Translations under genes and position numbers: made by a program
The notes under the pieces: model-generated
Seen by the model: the letters and a program-made list of their open reading frames with translations, nothing else
Databases searched by the model: none
Told to the model about the DNA's origin: nothing
Shown: positions 51,467 to 60,838 of the stretch, piece by piece
How the letters are laid out: every line of letters begins with the position of its first letter
Position numbering within the stretch: the stretch's first letter is position 1
Assembly: GCA_025370055.1 (NCBI GenBank)
Contig: CP073041.1
Coordinates: 6,790,272 to 6,854,271 of the forward strand
Direction: 5' to 3'
DNA from: Woronichinia naegeliana WA131
Lineage (GTDB): Bacteria > Cyanobacteriota > Cyanobacteriia > Cyanobacteriales > Microcystaceae
Length of the DNA stretch: 64,000 nucleotides

Positions 51467-53194
51467 ATGCTCGAATACGATGTCGTTATTATCGGTGGTG
51501 GATTAGCTGGCTGTCGCGCTGCTCTAGAAATCAAACGTCTGAACCCTGACACCTCTGTTTCCCTCGTGGCTAAAACCCATCCCATTCGTTCCCATTCCGT
51601 CGCGGCCCAGGGCGGCATCGCTGCAACCCTCCAAAATGTCGATGCAGAAGATACTTGGGAAGCCCATGCCTTTGATACGGTCAAAGGTTCGGATTATTTG
51701 GCCGATCAGGATGCAGTAGAAATTCTGACCAGAGAAGCAGCCGATGTCATTATCGATTTAGAACACATGGGAGTGCTGTTTTCCCGCTTACCGGATGGCA
51801 GGATTGCTCAACGGGCCTTTGGAGGTCATTCCTTTAAACGAACTTGCTATGCTGCGGATAAAACTGGTCATGCCATTCTGCACGAATTAGTCAATAATCT
51901 GCGTCACAATGGTGTCATTATCCATGATGAGTGGTACGTAATGCGGCTTATCTATGAGGAGGGGGAAGCAAAAGGATTGATTATGTACCAGATTCAATCG
52001 GGGGTGATTGAAGTGGTTAGGGCTAAGGCTATTATGTTTGCAACAGGGGGCTATGGGCGCGTTTATAATACAACTTCTAACGACTATGCTTCCACAGGGG
52101 ATGGTTTATCGATGGCGGCGATCGCCGGAATTCCCCTAGAAGATATGGAATTTGTGCAGTTTCATCCAACGGGATTATACCCAGTGGGAGTTTTGATTTC
52201 CGAGGCAGTACGGGGAGAAGGAGCCTATTTAATCAATAGCGAAGGGAAACGCTTCATGGAAGACTATGCCCCTAGTCGCATGGAACTGGCTCCCCGTGAT
52301 ATTACCTCCCGTGCCATTACCAAGGAAATCCGCGCTGGTCGAGGGGTGAATTGGGATGGTAGTGTCGGTGGCCCCTTTATCTATTTGGATTTGCGTCACT
52401 TAGGCCGAGAAAAAATCATGAGCCGTATCCCGTTCTGTTGGGAAGAGGCTCATCGTTTGTTAGGCATTGATGCTGTCAATGAACCCATGCCAGTTCGGCC
52501 AACCGTACATTATTGTATGGGGGGAATTCCCGTCAATACCGATGGTCGGGTGCGACGTAATGCCCAGAGTTTAACAGAAGGCTTTTTTGCGGCGGGGGAA
52601 TGTGCTTGTGTTTCGGTACATGGTGGCAATCGTCTGGGTAGTAATTCCCTGTTGGAATGTGTGGTCTATGGTCGTCGCACAGGGCGCAGTTTAGCAGAAT
52701 ATGTGAAAACCCGTTCCCTACCTACTTTTGATGCTCAACAGTATCTTTCCGAGGCCCAGTCCACTATACAAGCCTTGTTAGAGCAATCTGGTTCGCTGCG
52801 GATTAACCAATTACGGGAAGAATTTCAAGATTGCATGACTGAGCATTGTGGAGTCTTCCGAACGCGATCGCTGATGGAGGAAGGGTTACAACAGATTCAA
52901 GCCTTAAAAGCCAAGTATAGCCAAATTTATTTAGATGATAAACAACCCTATTGGAATACGGAATTAATTGAGGCTTTGGAATTGCAAAATATTATGGTGG
53001 TGGGGGAATTAATCTTAACCTCAGCCCTAAAACGAGAAGAAAGTCGCGGTTCCCATGCCAGGGAAGATTTTACCGATCGCAATGATAGTCAATTTTTACA
53101 ACACACCCTAGCAGCCTATGCAGAGACGGGCATTGAGATTGATTATATGCCGGTGGTGATCAACCGTTTTGAACCCCAGGAGCGTAAATATTAA
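51467..53194 (+). CDS. sdhA: Succinate dehydrogenase/fumarate reductase flavoprotein
   Basis: A 575-residue flavoprotein subunit that oxidises succinate and passes electrons to the quinone pool through partner iron-sulfur subunits. Visible features are the FAD-binding N-terminus YDVVIIGGGLAGCRAALEIK, the covalent-FAD histidine segment RSHSVAAQGGIAATL, the capping region with FVQFHPTGLYPVGVLISEAV, the active-site arginine segment APRDITSRAITKEIRAG and the HYCMGGIPVNTDGRV motif. Length matches cyanobacterial SdhA. Neighbouring sdhB is absent, as usual in cyanobacteria, where the subunits are scattered. The start is ATG 51467. Confidence 0.92.
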   Translation: MLEYDVVIIGGGLAGCRAALEIKRLNPDTSVSLVAKTHPIRSHSVAAQGGIAATLQNVDAEDTWEAHAFDTVKGSDYLADQDAVEILTREAADVIIDLEHMGVLFSRLPDGRIAQRAFGGHSFKRTCYAADKTGHAILHELVNNLRHNGVIIHDEWYVMRLIYEEGEAKGLIMYQIQSGVIEVVRAKAIMFATGGYGRVYNTTSNDYASTGDGLSMAAIAGIPLEDMEFVQFHPTGLYPVGVLISEAVRGEGAYLINSEGKRFMEDYAPSRMELAPRDITSRAITKEIRAGRGVNWDGSVGGPFIYLDLRHLGREKIMSRIPFCWEEAHRLLGIDAVNEPMPVRPTVHYCMGGIPVNTDGRVRRNAQSLTEGFFAAGECACVSVHGGNRLGSNSLLECVVYGRRTGRSLAEYVKTRSLPTFDAQQYLSEAQSTIQALLEQSGSLRINQLREEFQDCMTEHCGVFRTRSLMEEGLQQIQALKAKYSQIYLDDKQPYWNTELIEALELQNIMVVGELILTSALKREESRGSHAREDFTDRNDSQFLQHTLAAYAETGIEIDYMPVVINRFEPQERKY

Positions 53195-53307
53195 TTTAAA
53201 TTGATCAGGAATGGTTAGTCATTCTTCCTGCGGGGAAATCCGAGCTTAGCTTCTCCTTGGCAAAGGCGATCGCTGTTAAAAATCCCTGTTAAAGAATCCT
53301 GCTGAAA

Positions 53308-54168
53308 ATGCTAGTGCTAAAATTTCTTTATAACCTGAGCAATGAAGAAGTAGAGTATCAAGCTCATGACCGAGCATCGTTTAGAAGATTTTTAGGGCTA
53401 GAAGGGGAAGCCGAGATTCCCGATGCCACGACGGTGGATAACTTCGAGAAAAAACTGCAAGCGGAAGGTCTAATAGAAGTTGTGTTTGAGGAATTTGAAA
53501 GATTTCTACGGGAGTCGGGGTATGAAGCAAAGGGAGGACAAATTATTGATGCAACACTGGTACCAGTGGCTATTCAACAGAATAGGAAAGAGGAGAATGA
53601 GAAAATAAAGAAGGGAGAAATCCCAGAGGAGTGGCAGAACAAGCCGCAAAAGTTAGCACAAAAGGACGCCACAGCCCGATGGACACAGAAAAATGGGAAG
53701 AGCTACTTTGGCTACAAAAATCACATTAGTATTGACAAAGAGCATGGTTTCATCCGTCGTTACAGTGTGACAGATGCCTCAGTACATGACTCGCAACAGT
53801 TGGGAGCCGTGTTAGACCCCGACAATGAAGAGCGGGAGGTTTGGGCAGATAGTGCCTATCGTAGTGAGAACATAGAGGCTGGATTGGAAGCCCTCGGTCA
53901 TATTAGTCATATCCATGAGCGGGCTTATCGCAATCGTCCACTGACTGAAGAAGCCATAGCCAGCAATCGGGAGAAATCGAAGACCAGAGCAAAAGTAGAA
54001 CACGTATTTGGGGCTTGGGTAATGAGTATGGGAGGAAAGTTGATGAGAGGAATCGGACTGGAGCGGGTGAAGGCGCACATCGGACTCAAGAATTGGGTTT
54101 ACAACCTCAGTCGTTATGTATTCTGGCAGAAACAGGAGTCCTGTGTGCTAGGGGGTCAGTGTGCTTAA
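53308..54168 (+). pseudogene. IS5-family transposase, 5'-truncated
   Basis: A 286-residue IS5 (IS1031-like) transposase lacking its first few dozen residues: it begins at MLVLKFLYNLSNEEVEYQAH and a stop lies two codons upstream. The DDE parts are visible: GGQIIDATLVPVAIQQNRKE (first Asp), EVWADSAYRSENIEAGLEAL (second), and TRAKVEHVFGAWVMSMGGKL (Glu). No terminal inverted repeats were found on either side, so the element is probably dead. The catalytic residues themselves remain. Confidence 0.75.
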
Positions 54169-54272
54169 CCGTAGGGATAAAGTCCGATGAGGCTAGAAAA
54201 TATAAGTTACGAAACACATTTTTAGTTGTTTAAAACTATTTTCCGTTGCTACTGTATGTCAAGTAATTTGCC

Positions 54273-54599
54273 TTGACCAGCTTTTTGTTAACAAAATCTT
54301 TTTTTCGAGGTTCCCTTAAGTCTGTGCGGGTTCATAAACGTTTGTTAGAGTGGGGAAAACTGTCTCAAACGAAGCGCAAGATTTGTGAGGTTTTGATTGT
54401 GGTTAAGGAAAATGCGGATAATTTAGTCAGTCAAAATACCCGTATTTTAAATGCGGAGGAATATTTTAATCGTGAGATGACTCGATTATTGATTAGCCAA
54501 TTTAAGTTACAAAATATTAAGCTCAATGCAGAAACTTCTCATTATATTAATCATCTGGTGGTTAAGAAATATCTGAACGAGTTTAATGGATTGGGCTAA
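54273..54599 (+). CDS. Hypothetical protein, possibly a C-terminal fragment
   Basis: An open frame of about 108 codons with a TTG start only; the plausible core runs from RVHKRLLEWGKLSQTKRKIC to HYINHLVVKKYLNEFNGL. It is basic and helical and is not recognised. It lies just after the truncated IS5 transposase, so it could be the tail of a gene whose front was lost with that insertion. Coding status is uncertain. Confidence 0.35.
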   Translation: MTSFLLTKSFFRGSLKSVRVHKRLLEWGKLSQTKRKICEVLIVVKENADNLVSQNTRILNAEEYFNREMTRLLISQFKLQNIKLNAETSHYINHLVVKKYLNEFNGLG

Positions 54600-54656
54600 A
54601 TTCGATATAATCTTGTATAATGATGATTAAGGTTTATTTAATCTACGGAGTGATTG

Positions 54657-55301
54657 ATGACTCAAGCAATCTACCAAGAAGCCGAGCCTCAAACAAAATC
54701 TCAATCTGTCACTTTTGAGGAGTTTGTTCAATGGAAACCCGATAATAATCTTTATGAATTACATGATGGAGTGATTTTTGCTATGCCTCAACCGTTAGGG
54801 AAACATGAAGATGTTACTAATTTTTTAGCTGAAAAGGTAATGGTAGAGTATTTACGTTTAGGATTATCCTATCGGATACCTAAAACCGTTTTGATCAAAT
54901 CTCTTAGTCGGTCTTCGGCCTATTCTCCTGATGTTTTGGTGTTAAATCGTCCCAATTTGGTGAATGAGCCGTTATGGGAAAAGGCTTCAACGGTGAGTCA
55001 AGGAGAGTCTATTCCTTTGGTGATTGAGGTGGTTCGTAGTAATTGGCGGGTGGATTATTTAACGAAGCTTAGAGATTATGAGGAAATTGGCATTAATGAG
55101 TATTGGATTGTGGATTACTTGGGGTTAGGAGGACGGCGTTTTATTGGCGATCCGAAGCAACCGACGATTTTAATTCACCAGTTAATCGATGGGGAATTTC
55201 AGGTTACAAATTTTCAAGGAGATGATAAGATTGTTTCTCGGATATTTCCTGATTTGAATTTAACGGCAAATCAAATTTTTCAGGCAGGAACGGGAGTTTA
55301 A
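54657..55301 (+). CDS. Uma2-family (DUF820) nuclease-like protein
   Basis: A 214-residue Uma2 protein starting at ATG 54657, with GGAGTGATTG just upstream. Family landmarks are VTFEEFVQWKPDNNLYELHD then GVIFAMPQPLGKHEDVTNFL; SAYSPDVLVLNRPNLV with the first acidic residue; and IPLVIEVVRSNWRVDYLTKL then RDYEEIGINEYWIVDYLGLG with the E...K/Y core. It is distinct from the Uma2 protein at 21031-21594. The function of this widely repeated cyanobacterial family is unknown. Confidence 0.85.
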   Translation: MTQAIYQEAEPQTKSQSVTFEEFVQWKPDNNLYELHDGVIFAMPQPLGKHEDVTNFLAEKVMVEYLRLGLSYRIPKTVLIKSLSRSSAYSPDVLVLNRPNLVNEPLWEKASTVSQGESIPLVIEVVRSNWRVDYLTKLRDYEEIGINEYWIVDYLGLGGRRFIGDPKQPTILIHQLIDGEFQVTNFQGDDKIVSRIFPDLNLTANQIFQAGTGV

Positions 55302-55901
55302 TTTTATGATAGAAGCGATCGCCGTCCCAAAATATACCCATGAATCCAACGCTTTTCGGACATAAGTATAATTACTTAATTGCATGAGTGAGATGCTCCC
55401 CTGATTGACTGACAAAAGTTATGCAGAAAAGTACTGATCCCACATTCCGCAGGTATTTTGACGATTTAAATATTTTTTGAAAGCCTTGTCCAGTAAGGCT
55501 TTTAGAAATCCACAATCTATTTAGTATTTTTGGCTTTAAGTATATAAAATAGTTGAATTTAACTTATTTTTAATTCCAATTCGTGAAAAATAACAAAATA
55601 CTTCGAGCATTTGTTCTGCATCCTTCAAGTTCCTGTGGCTCATTACATAACTTGATTTTCTGGGAAAAAGGGGTAGCAGCGTAAAATGGGACACCTTGCT
55701 CTGGGTCTTGCCTAGTGGAAATAGCTGTAAGGCTTACTCTATAGGACGAAAGCTAAAACCTTTTCAGGATAAGCTGTCCCGCCTTAAGTTGATACCCGGA
55801 AAAGGGACTAAACTCCCTATCTGGCAGGAGTTAGATCCCAGATTCAGCCAATAAAATCATAAAAATGTTATTTTAAGCTAAAGGCAATTAAGGTAGGTAA
55901 A
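55302..55901. other. 600-base region without genes; possible structured RNA
   Basis: No supported ORF. The part at about 55650-55850 is richer in G+C and in short paired motifs (GGGACACC, CTGTCCC, GGAAAAGGGAC, CTATCTGGCAGGAGTTAGAT) than its AT-rich flanks. It lies directly upstream of the transposase fragment and could be an element end or a non-coding RNA; no known family was recognised. Confidence 0.35.
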
Positions 55902-56276
55902 ATGAAACCAGAAATACAAATAGATGTTCAAGATATAGACCACTTGGGAATAATAGCAGGAATTATAGACGAAATAGGAATAGTAGAAATCATCGATAAA
56001 GAGTTAGGGACTCATTCGCAAGAAAAGGTTAGTGCAGGTCAGGTGGTGAAAGCCATGATTATCAACTGTATGGGTTTTCTGACGGCTCCCTTGTACTTAT
56101 TTAGTGAATTTTTTAGGGGAAAAGCAACAGAACATCTAATGGGGAAAGGAATAAAAGCAGAATATTTAAACGATAGCCGCCTAGGAAGGGTATTAGAGCA
56201 ATTATACGAATATGGTGTAAGCCTTCTATTCATCAAAATAGCAATAGACCTCTTGCAAAAGTTTTTTAACGGTTGA
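55902..56276 (+). pseudogene. IS1634-like transposase N-terminal fragment (DUF4277)
   Basis: The frame encodes the DUF4277 N-terminal domain: IQIDVQDIDHLGIIAGIIDE, IVEIIDKELGTHSQEKVSAG, QVVKAMIINCMGFLTAPLYL and EYLNDSRLGRVLEQLYEYGV. Homology ends at about 56240. The last codons belong to an AGACCTCTTGCAAA repeat also seen at 32688. The catalytic domain, about 400 residues in intact relatives, is missing, so this is a dead fragment. Confidence 0.75.
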
Positions 56277-56334
56277 TATGAAAAATACATTTAATCTAGA
56301 AAATTCGCCTTGACTGTCAAAAACGGTGAACAAC

Positions 56335-56547
56335 TCATCGAAAATCAAGCCAAAATAATCTCTTAAAATCGGCCTTGATAGTTTCCAGGTCTTCTTCCTG
56401 TAGCTTAAAAGCTTCCCCAATCCAACCTTCAGGATCAAGGGTGTTATCCAATTGATGATAAGCATTCTCTAAGCGGGTGACTCGCTTTTCAATACTGGCC
56501 ACTTTCCAAAACAAATCGTAAAATCGAGGCCCCTCTAGTTTACTCAT
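56335..56547 (-). CDS. Small conserved hypothetical protein
   Basis: A 70-residue protein, MSKLEGPRFYDLFWKVASIE then KRVTRLENAYHQLDNTLDPE, with a short coiled coil and a C-terminal amphipathic helix. It starts 25 bases after the tatC stop codon on the same strand and probably shares its transcript. It appears to be a cyanobacteria-specific small protein. No function is known. Confidence 0.65.
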   Translation of the reverse strand: MSKLEGPRFYDLFWKVASIEKRVTRLENAYHQLDNTLDPEGWIGEAFKLQEEDLETIKADFKRLFWLDFR

Positions 56548-56572
56548 TAGTTTTGTTCTCTTTTTAAATCGC

Positions 56573-57337
56573 TTACTTACCCGTTAATTTAACCAATCCA
56601 ATCCCACCAAAATACAGTCCAATGACTGCTCCAGCTAATAAAGATTGGGTTAATGGATCAGTGGAAGGCGTTAAAACTGCTCCCAAAATCACGCCACCAA
56701 GCACCACGTAACGCCAGCCTTGGAGCATTTTCTGGGAGGAAACAATGCCTAAATAACCGAGAATCAACTGAATAACGGGAATTTGAAACGCCAATCCCGT
56801 ACTAAATAATAATAGTAAGACAAATTCAAAATAACGATCAATTGACCAAAGTTGTTCAACAACATCGGCTCCGTAGCTAATAAAAAAATTCAGGGCAGCC
56901 GGAATGAGGGCAATATAGGCAAACCCTAATCCGACCCAAAAAAGCAAACTCGATCCTAAAACCACTGGCCCCAATAATCGGCGTTCTCGTCGCGTTAAGC
57001 CAGGTAAGACAAACCGAATAATTTGGTAGAGAATAAAAGGACTCGCCACCAAGGCTCCACTATAACCAGCCACTTTCAGGGAAACAAAGAAAAATTCTCC
57101 AGGGGCCAGTTGCAAAAATTTAACCCCCTCGGCTGGTCGTTCTAAGATCTGCACTAAAGGTTTGACACCTAAAAAGCAAATTACCATACCTACGGCGATC
57201 GCCGCCAAAGAATAAAAAATTCGGAGTCTCAGTTCTTCGAGGTGATCGAAGAGGGACATTTCTACCTCATCCGGTAATTGATTGAGATAGTCATCAGGCG
57301 TATCAGCGATCGGAGTTTCCAGGTCTGGTAACGACAT
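56573..57337 (-). CDS. tatC: Twin-arginine translocase subunit TatC
   Basis: A 254-residue TatC, the receptor of the Tat system that exports folded proteins across plasma and thylakoid membranes. ATG 57337 is preferred to the TTG four codons before it. The conserved cytoplasmic N-terminus [20 protein letters not shown] is present, then six hydrophobic helices, with the periplasmic loop motif [20 protein letters not shown] and [20 protein letters not shown]. Length is typical. The Tat-type amine oxidase at 48822 is a candidate substrate encoded in the same window. Confidence 0.93.
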   Translation of the reverse strand: MSLPDLETPIADTPDDYLNQLPDEVEMSLFDHLEELRLRIFYSLAAIAVGMVICFLGVKPLVQILERPAEGVKFLQLAPGEFFFVSLKVAGYSGALVASPFILYQIIRFVLPGLTRRERRLLGPVVLGSSLLFWVGLGFAYIALIPAALNFFISYGADVVEQLWSIDRYFEFVLLLLFSTGLAFQIPVIQLILGYLGIVSSQKMLQGWRYVVLGGVILGAVLTPSTDPLTQSLLAGAVIGLYFGGIGLVKLTGK

Positions 57338-57392
57338 ATCTGTCAGCAAATTAAGTTTGCAAGTCTATATTGTATCGGACTCAGAGAATCGT

Positions 57393-58601
57393 TCAGGCAT
57401 TCTGGATAGGTAACCGCCGAAAACGGGGCAAATCAATCGATTTACGAATTACTCGCTGGGGCTGAATGGCAAAACTGAGGGAGTCGGACTGAGAATTTGG
57501 GGATGAACTAATCGGTAAGGAGGGGGCAACCTCTGGCAAGGGAACGGGTGCATTCATTTCCGGTAGGGCGGGTACGCTAACTTGAGACTTGACCACTTCT
57601 GATGTAACGGATGGGGGAGAGATCGCCGCTGGAACCGATTCTGGGGTAGAAGCAGGGGTTGAAATTTCGGCAACCTCTGGGGTTTTGTTTGGAGTCTGAT
57701 TGGCAATCTTGTCCGTCAAATGCTCATCCACTAAAACGTTTTCTAAAACAGATTTGAGAGGAATCATCGCTTCTTCTGTCCCTGCTTTTGACCAGGGTTG
57801 AATACTGGCAGCTTTACCTGTAAAAGAAGCGATCGCCGTTGTGATATCAGAAGAGGGGTTAAGATTCGGGGTAGCCAAACATTGCTCTAAAGCAGCCTTA
57901 TACTGCATGGCGTAGCGTTGTTGACGTTGCAGACGAGCGCGTAATTCTTGCATTTGCTTGTCCATTCGCAAGACTTGCTGATGACTGGTTTGATAGTTTT
58001 CTTGCAGCCTTACACAGTCCCTTTCCCGTTCAGCTAAAAGGTTTTGGGATTGGGCCAACTGTTCAGCCAGGGTTTCAATTTGCAATTGTTGTTTTTGAGC
58101 TTCTTGCTGATAAACCTGAATTTCTGCCACCGTATGAGTCAACTGTTCCCGACTTTTGCTAATTTCCTCGGCTTGCTGTTGAATCAAATCATCACAACTC
58201 AGCGATCGCCGCTCTTGACTCTCTAATTGTTTTTGAGCCTGTCGTAATGCTTCTTGCAGTTCTTGAAGCTTTTGACTGAGACCCTGGTATTCGACGAGAA
58301 AGGGGGGAAGGAGAGGAGATTGGGCGGACTGGGAGGATTGGGGAGATGGGGAGGACTGGGGAGACTGGGAGGATTGGGGGGAATGGGGAGATTGGAGAGT
58401 GGGGATGAAGTGTGACAATTCTTCTCCGGCATCCACTAAAGCAAAGGTTTCAAACAAATCTTCAAAACTATCTAGCTGATCCGCCCCATAGCTCTCTAAA
58501 TTCTCTAGGTCAACGAGATCAACGGTTGTAGGTAAAGGCTCAGAAGTTCCGTTGCCCGACGAAAAAATAGCAAAAAAGTCAGTGTTATCAGTGTTACTCA
58601 T
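57393..58601 (-). CDS. Coiled-coil protein with Ser-Pro-Gln repeats, unknown function
   Basis: A 402-residue protein. The acidic N-terminus (LVDLENLESYGADQLDSFED) is followed by a low-complexity run of SPQSSQ-type units at about 68-98 and a long coiled coil at about 105-240 (LREALRQAQ- and QQLQIETLAEQLAQSQ-like heptads). The Pro/Ser-rich region ends with a conserved C-terminal SFAIQPQRVIRKSIDLPRFR. The low-complexity run comes from a 9-bp tandem DNA repeat. A cytoskeletal or scaffold role is possible but not shown. It ends about 55 bases before tatC on the same strand. Confidence 0.65.
   Translation of the reverse strand: MSNTDNTDFFAIFSSGNGTSEPLPTTVDLVDLENLESYGADQLDSFEDLFETFALVDAGEELSHFIPTLQSPHSPQSSQSPQSSPSPQSSQSAQSPLLPPFLVEYQGLSQKLQELQEALRQAQKQLESQERRSLSCDDLIQQQAEEISKSREQLTHTVAEIQVYQQEAQKQQLQIETLAEQLAQSQNLLAERERDCVRLQENYQTSHQQVLRMDKQMQELRARLQRQQRYAMQYKAALEQCLATPNLNPSSDITTAIASFTGKAASIQPWSKAGTEEAMIPLKSVLENVLVDEHLTDKIANQTPNKTPEVAEISTPASTPESVPAAISPPSVTSEVVKSQVSVPALPEMNAPVPLPEVAPSLPISSSPNSQSDSLSFAIQPQRVIRKSIDLPRFRRLPIQNA
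58310..58400 (-). repeat. Minisatellite inside the coiled-coil gene
   Basis: About ten copies of a degenerate 9-bp unit (GGGAGGATT/GGGAGACTG-like on the plus strand) encode the Ser-Pro-Gln run. The copy number probably varies between strains without frameshift, since the unit is a multiple of three. Confidence 0.75.
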
Positions 58602-58715
58602 ATTTCGGATAGGAGAGCTAGGGCGGTGTGAATGATGAATATAGGGATGAAATTTTTCTGAATTTAGTTTCCGAAGAGATTAATGCTTAAAAATAGGAGA
58701 GAAATCTTGAGACTA

Positions 58716-59573
58716 TCAGGGATTAGGAATTAATTTCATGCTCAGATCTAGCCAGTTAGAGCGAGTAATCGGGGCACTACTGGAAATATAATCAACGCCG
58801 GTTTTGGCCACTAACCGCAAATTATCCAGGGTAATATTGCCAGAGGCTTCGATACAAATTTCGGGATTGTCCCGCCGTATCAATTGTACTGCTCTTGCCA
58901 TATCTTCCAAGGTCATATTGTCCAGCATAATAATATCTACCTTGGCCGCGATCGCCGCTTGAATTTCCACAAAATTACTCGTTTCCACCTCAATGGTCAA
59001 AGGATAGGGAATAGAACTACGGATTTGGGCGATCGCGGGAGCAATCCCTCCGGCCGCTAGAATATGGTTGTCCTTAATCATGACGGAATCATCCAGACCC
59101 ATACGATGATTGGTTGCCCCCCCCACCTGTACCGCATATTTTTCTAAAATTCTGAGCCCAGGCGTGGTTTTACGGGTATCCACTAATTTGGTCGAAAGAT
59201 CGGCAATAACCTCCACATACTTGCGCGTTAGGGTTGCAATGCCACTGAGCCGCATAACTAAATTGAGGGCAACCCGTTCTCCCATCAATAGACTATCCAT
59301 CAGTCCGGTGACTTCAGCAATGACCTGTCCCTTTTCTGCGATTTCTCCCTCTCCTACCTGGGGAATAAAGATAGTACTGTGATCCAGTAACCCAAAAACC
59401 CGTCCTGCTAAGGTTAAACCGGCGATCGTGCCTCGTTCCTTGGCAACCCAGACAGCCTTACCTGGTTTGGATAGCTGTAATCCCTGGGTAGAGCGATCGC
59501 CGCGACCAATATCTTCCTGAAGCCAAGAGTTTAATAAAGGATCTAGAACAAGCCAGGGAGGTAAAATCGCCAT
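58716..59573 (-). CDS. nadC: Nicotinate-nucleotide pyrophosphorylase (carboxylating)
   Basis: A 285-residue quinolinate phosphoribosyltransferase, making nicotinate mononucleotide from quinolinate and PRPP in de novo NAD synthesis. ATG 59573 gives the usual length; the 15-codon extension upstream has no support. Motifs present are WLQEDIGRGDRSTQGL, LNLVMRLSGIATLTRKYVEV, VDTRKTTPGLRILEKYAVQV then GGATNHRMGLDDSVMIKDNH, IEVETSNFVEIQAAIAAKVD, and the C-terminal IEASGNITLDNLRLVAKTGV then DYISSSAPITRS. All PRPP- and quinolinate-binding basic residues appear intact. Confidence 0.95.
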   Translation of the reverse strand: MAILPPWLVLDPLLNSWLQEDIGRGDRSTQGLQLSKPGKAVWVAKERGTIAGLTLAGRVFGLLDHSTIFIPQVGEGEIAEKGQVIAEVTGLMDSLLMGERVALNLVMRLSGIATLTRKYVEVIADLSTKLVDTRKTTPGLRILEKYAVQVGGATNHRMGLDDSVMIKDNHILAAGGIAPAIAQIRSSIPYPLTIEVETSNFVEIQAAIAAKVDIIMLDNMTLEDMARAVQLIRRDNPEICIEASGNITLDNLRLVAKTGVDYISSSAPITRSNWLDLSMKLIPNP

Positions 59574-59907
59574 GTCAGGAAAATCTCGATTAAAAAGCCT
59601 TTGGCCATTGTATAGCAATCATTTCGCTATTTCCTAGACTGATCTCTTTCCTTGGGTAGCATCGTCCAGGGCAGAAATCGATTAAGATATAAGCTTGCTT
59701 TGCCGCCGATGGTTAAAGATCATGCTTCAGCCTAAGTCAGGGGTACTTAATTTGCTTGTTTGATAAAAAAGTTTGCTGGAATTAGTTGAATTTAATACAT
59801 TGTCGAAGCCTTCCTGTTATTTCCAGGAACTTCGTAACCCCAAATTAGGATCTCTCTGTAAGTTAAGTGTATGCTATTGCATAAGTTTGGTGTGAGGAGT
59901 TAAGTGA
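59574..59907. other. Divergent intergenic region nadC / synthase gene
   Basis: No ORF. It should contain both divergent promoters. A GTGAGGAGTTAAGTGA sequence supplies a ribosome site (GAGGAG) about 11-12 bases before the plus-strand ATG 59908. Confidence 0.45.
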
Positions 59908-60720
59908 ATGAACCTGCGTCATAATGCCCTAGAGGTTTTGAAGGAAACCAGTCGGACATTTTATATTCCCATTAGTATTTTGCCGGCGGGATTGTTAGAG
60001 GCTGTGGCTGGGGCCTACCTATGTATGCGAGCCATTGATGAGGTGGAAGACCATTCAGAACTTGATAACTTCACCAAAGCCAAGATTTTACGCCAGATTA
60101 GCCTCAATCTCCAAGCCGCAACAGAACATTCCACCTTAGAAGATTTTGCCTACGGTTTATCTATCTATCGGGGAGTTTTGCCAGATGTCACCCTACGGGT
60201 GGGTGAATGGGCCATGTTAGCCCCAGAAAGTATTGCACCCAGGGTTTGGGATGCTACAGCAGCTATGGCGGATCGAATGGCTAACTGGTCAACCAGTAAC
60301 TGGGAAATTGAAACGGAAGCGGATCTGGATCAATATACCTTTAGTGTGGCGGGAGCCGTGGGTTTACTGCTGTCCGATCTCTGGGCTTGGCACGATGGCA
60401 CTCAGACAAATCGCACCCAGGCGATCGGTTTTGGTCGAGGTCTCCAGGCAGTCAATATTGTCCGTAATTATCGGGAAGATTTGCAACGGGGCGTAAGTTT
60501 TTTTCCGAAGGGTTGGCGAGTTGAGGATATGCACCAGTATGCGCGTCGCAATTTAAAACTGGCGGATCAATATACTAAATCCCTGCCGAATGGGCCTGCT
60601 CAAAATTTTTGCAAGATTCCCCTAACCCTAGCCTATGGAACCCTAGAGGTATTGGCCTTAGGCAAGGATAAGCTCAGTCGTAGTGATGTGATGGCTTTGG
60701 TTAACCAAGCGACCCGTTAG
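59908..60720 (+). CDS. Squalene/phytoene synthase-family protein
   Basis: A 270-residue member of the trans-isoprenyl head-to-head synthase family. It has the opening VLKETSRTFYIPISILPAGL, the first Asp-rich motif AIDEVEDH near 43-50, and the second motif region NIVRNYREDLQRG near 187-199. In classical squalene and phytoene synthases that second motif reads NxxRDxxED; here the first Asp is replaced by Asn. The protein is shorter than CrtB (about 310-340 residues). Substrates are probably prenyl diphosphates such as FPP; whether it makes squalene or is a diverged paralogue is uncertain. hpnH in the window shows that hopanoids are made, so a squalene-related role is reasonable. Confidence 0.75.
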   Translation: MNLRHNALEVLKETSRTFYIPISILPAGLLEAVAGAYLCMRAIDEVEDHSELDNFTKAKILRQISLNLQAATEHSTLEDFAYGLSIYRGVLPDVTLRVGEWAMLAPESIAPRVWDATAAMADRMANWSTSNWEIETEADLDQYTFSVAGAVGLLLSDLWAWHDGTQTNRTQAIGFGRGLQAVNIVRNYREDLQRGVSFFPKGWRVEDMHQYARRNLKLADQYTKSLPNGPAQNFCKIPLTLAYGTLEVLALGKDKLSRSDVMALVNQATR

Positions 60721-60838
60721 CTCTCTATCGTCTTGATCAGCCTTAAAAAATGAGGAAAGTTCAAAATCTGGCTAGGTACTCATTAAAGGCCGTAATCCAT
60801 GCGCTAGGATCACTGACAATGGTTTAACTGGCTCCCCT

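Noticed and set aside
58310-58400. Short tandem G-rich repeats
   Set aside because: In-frame 9-bp minisatellite of a coding region; no spacers and no neighbouring cas genes.
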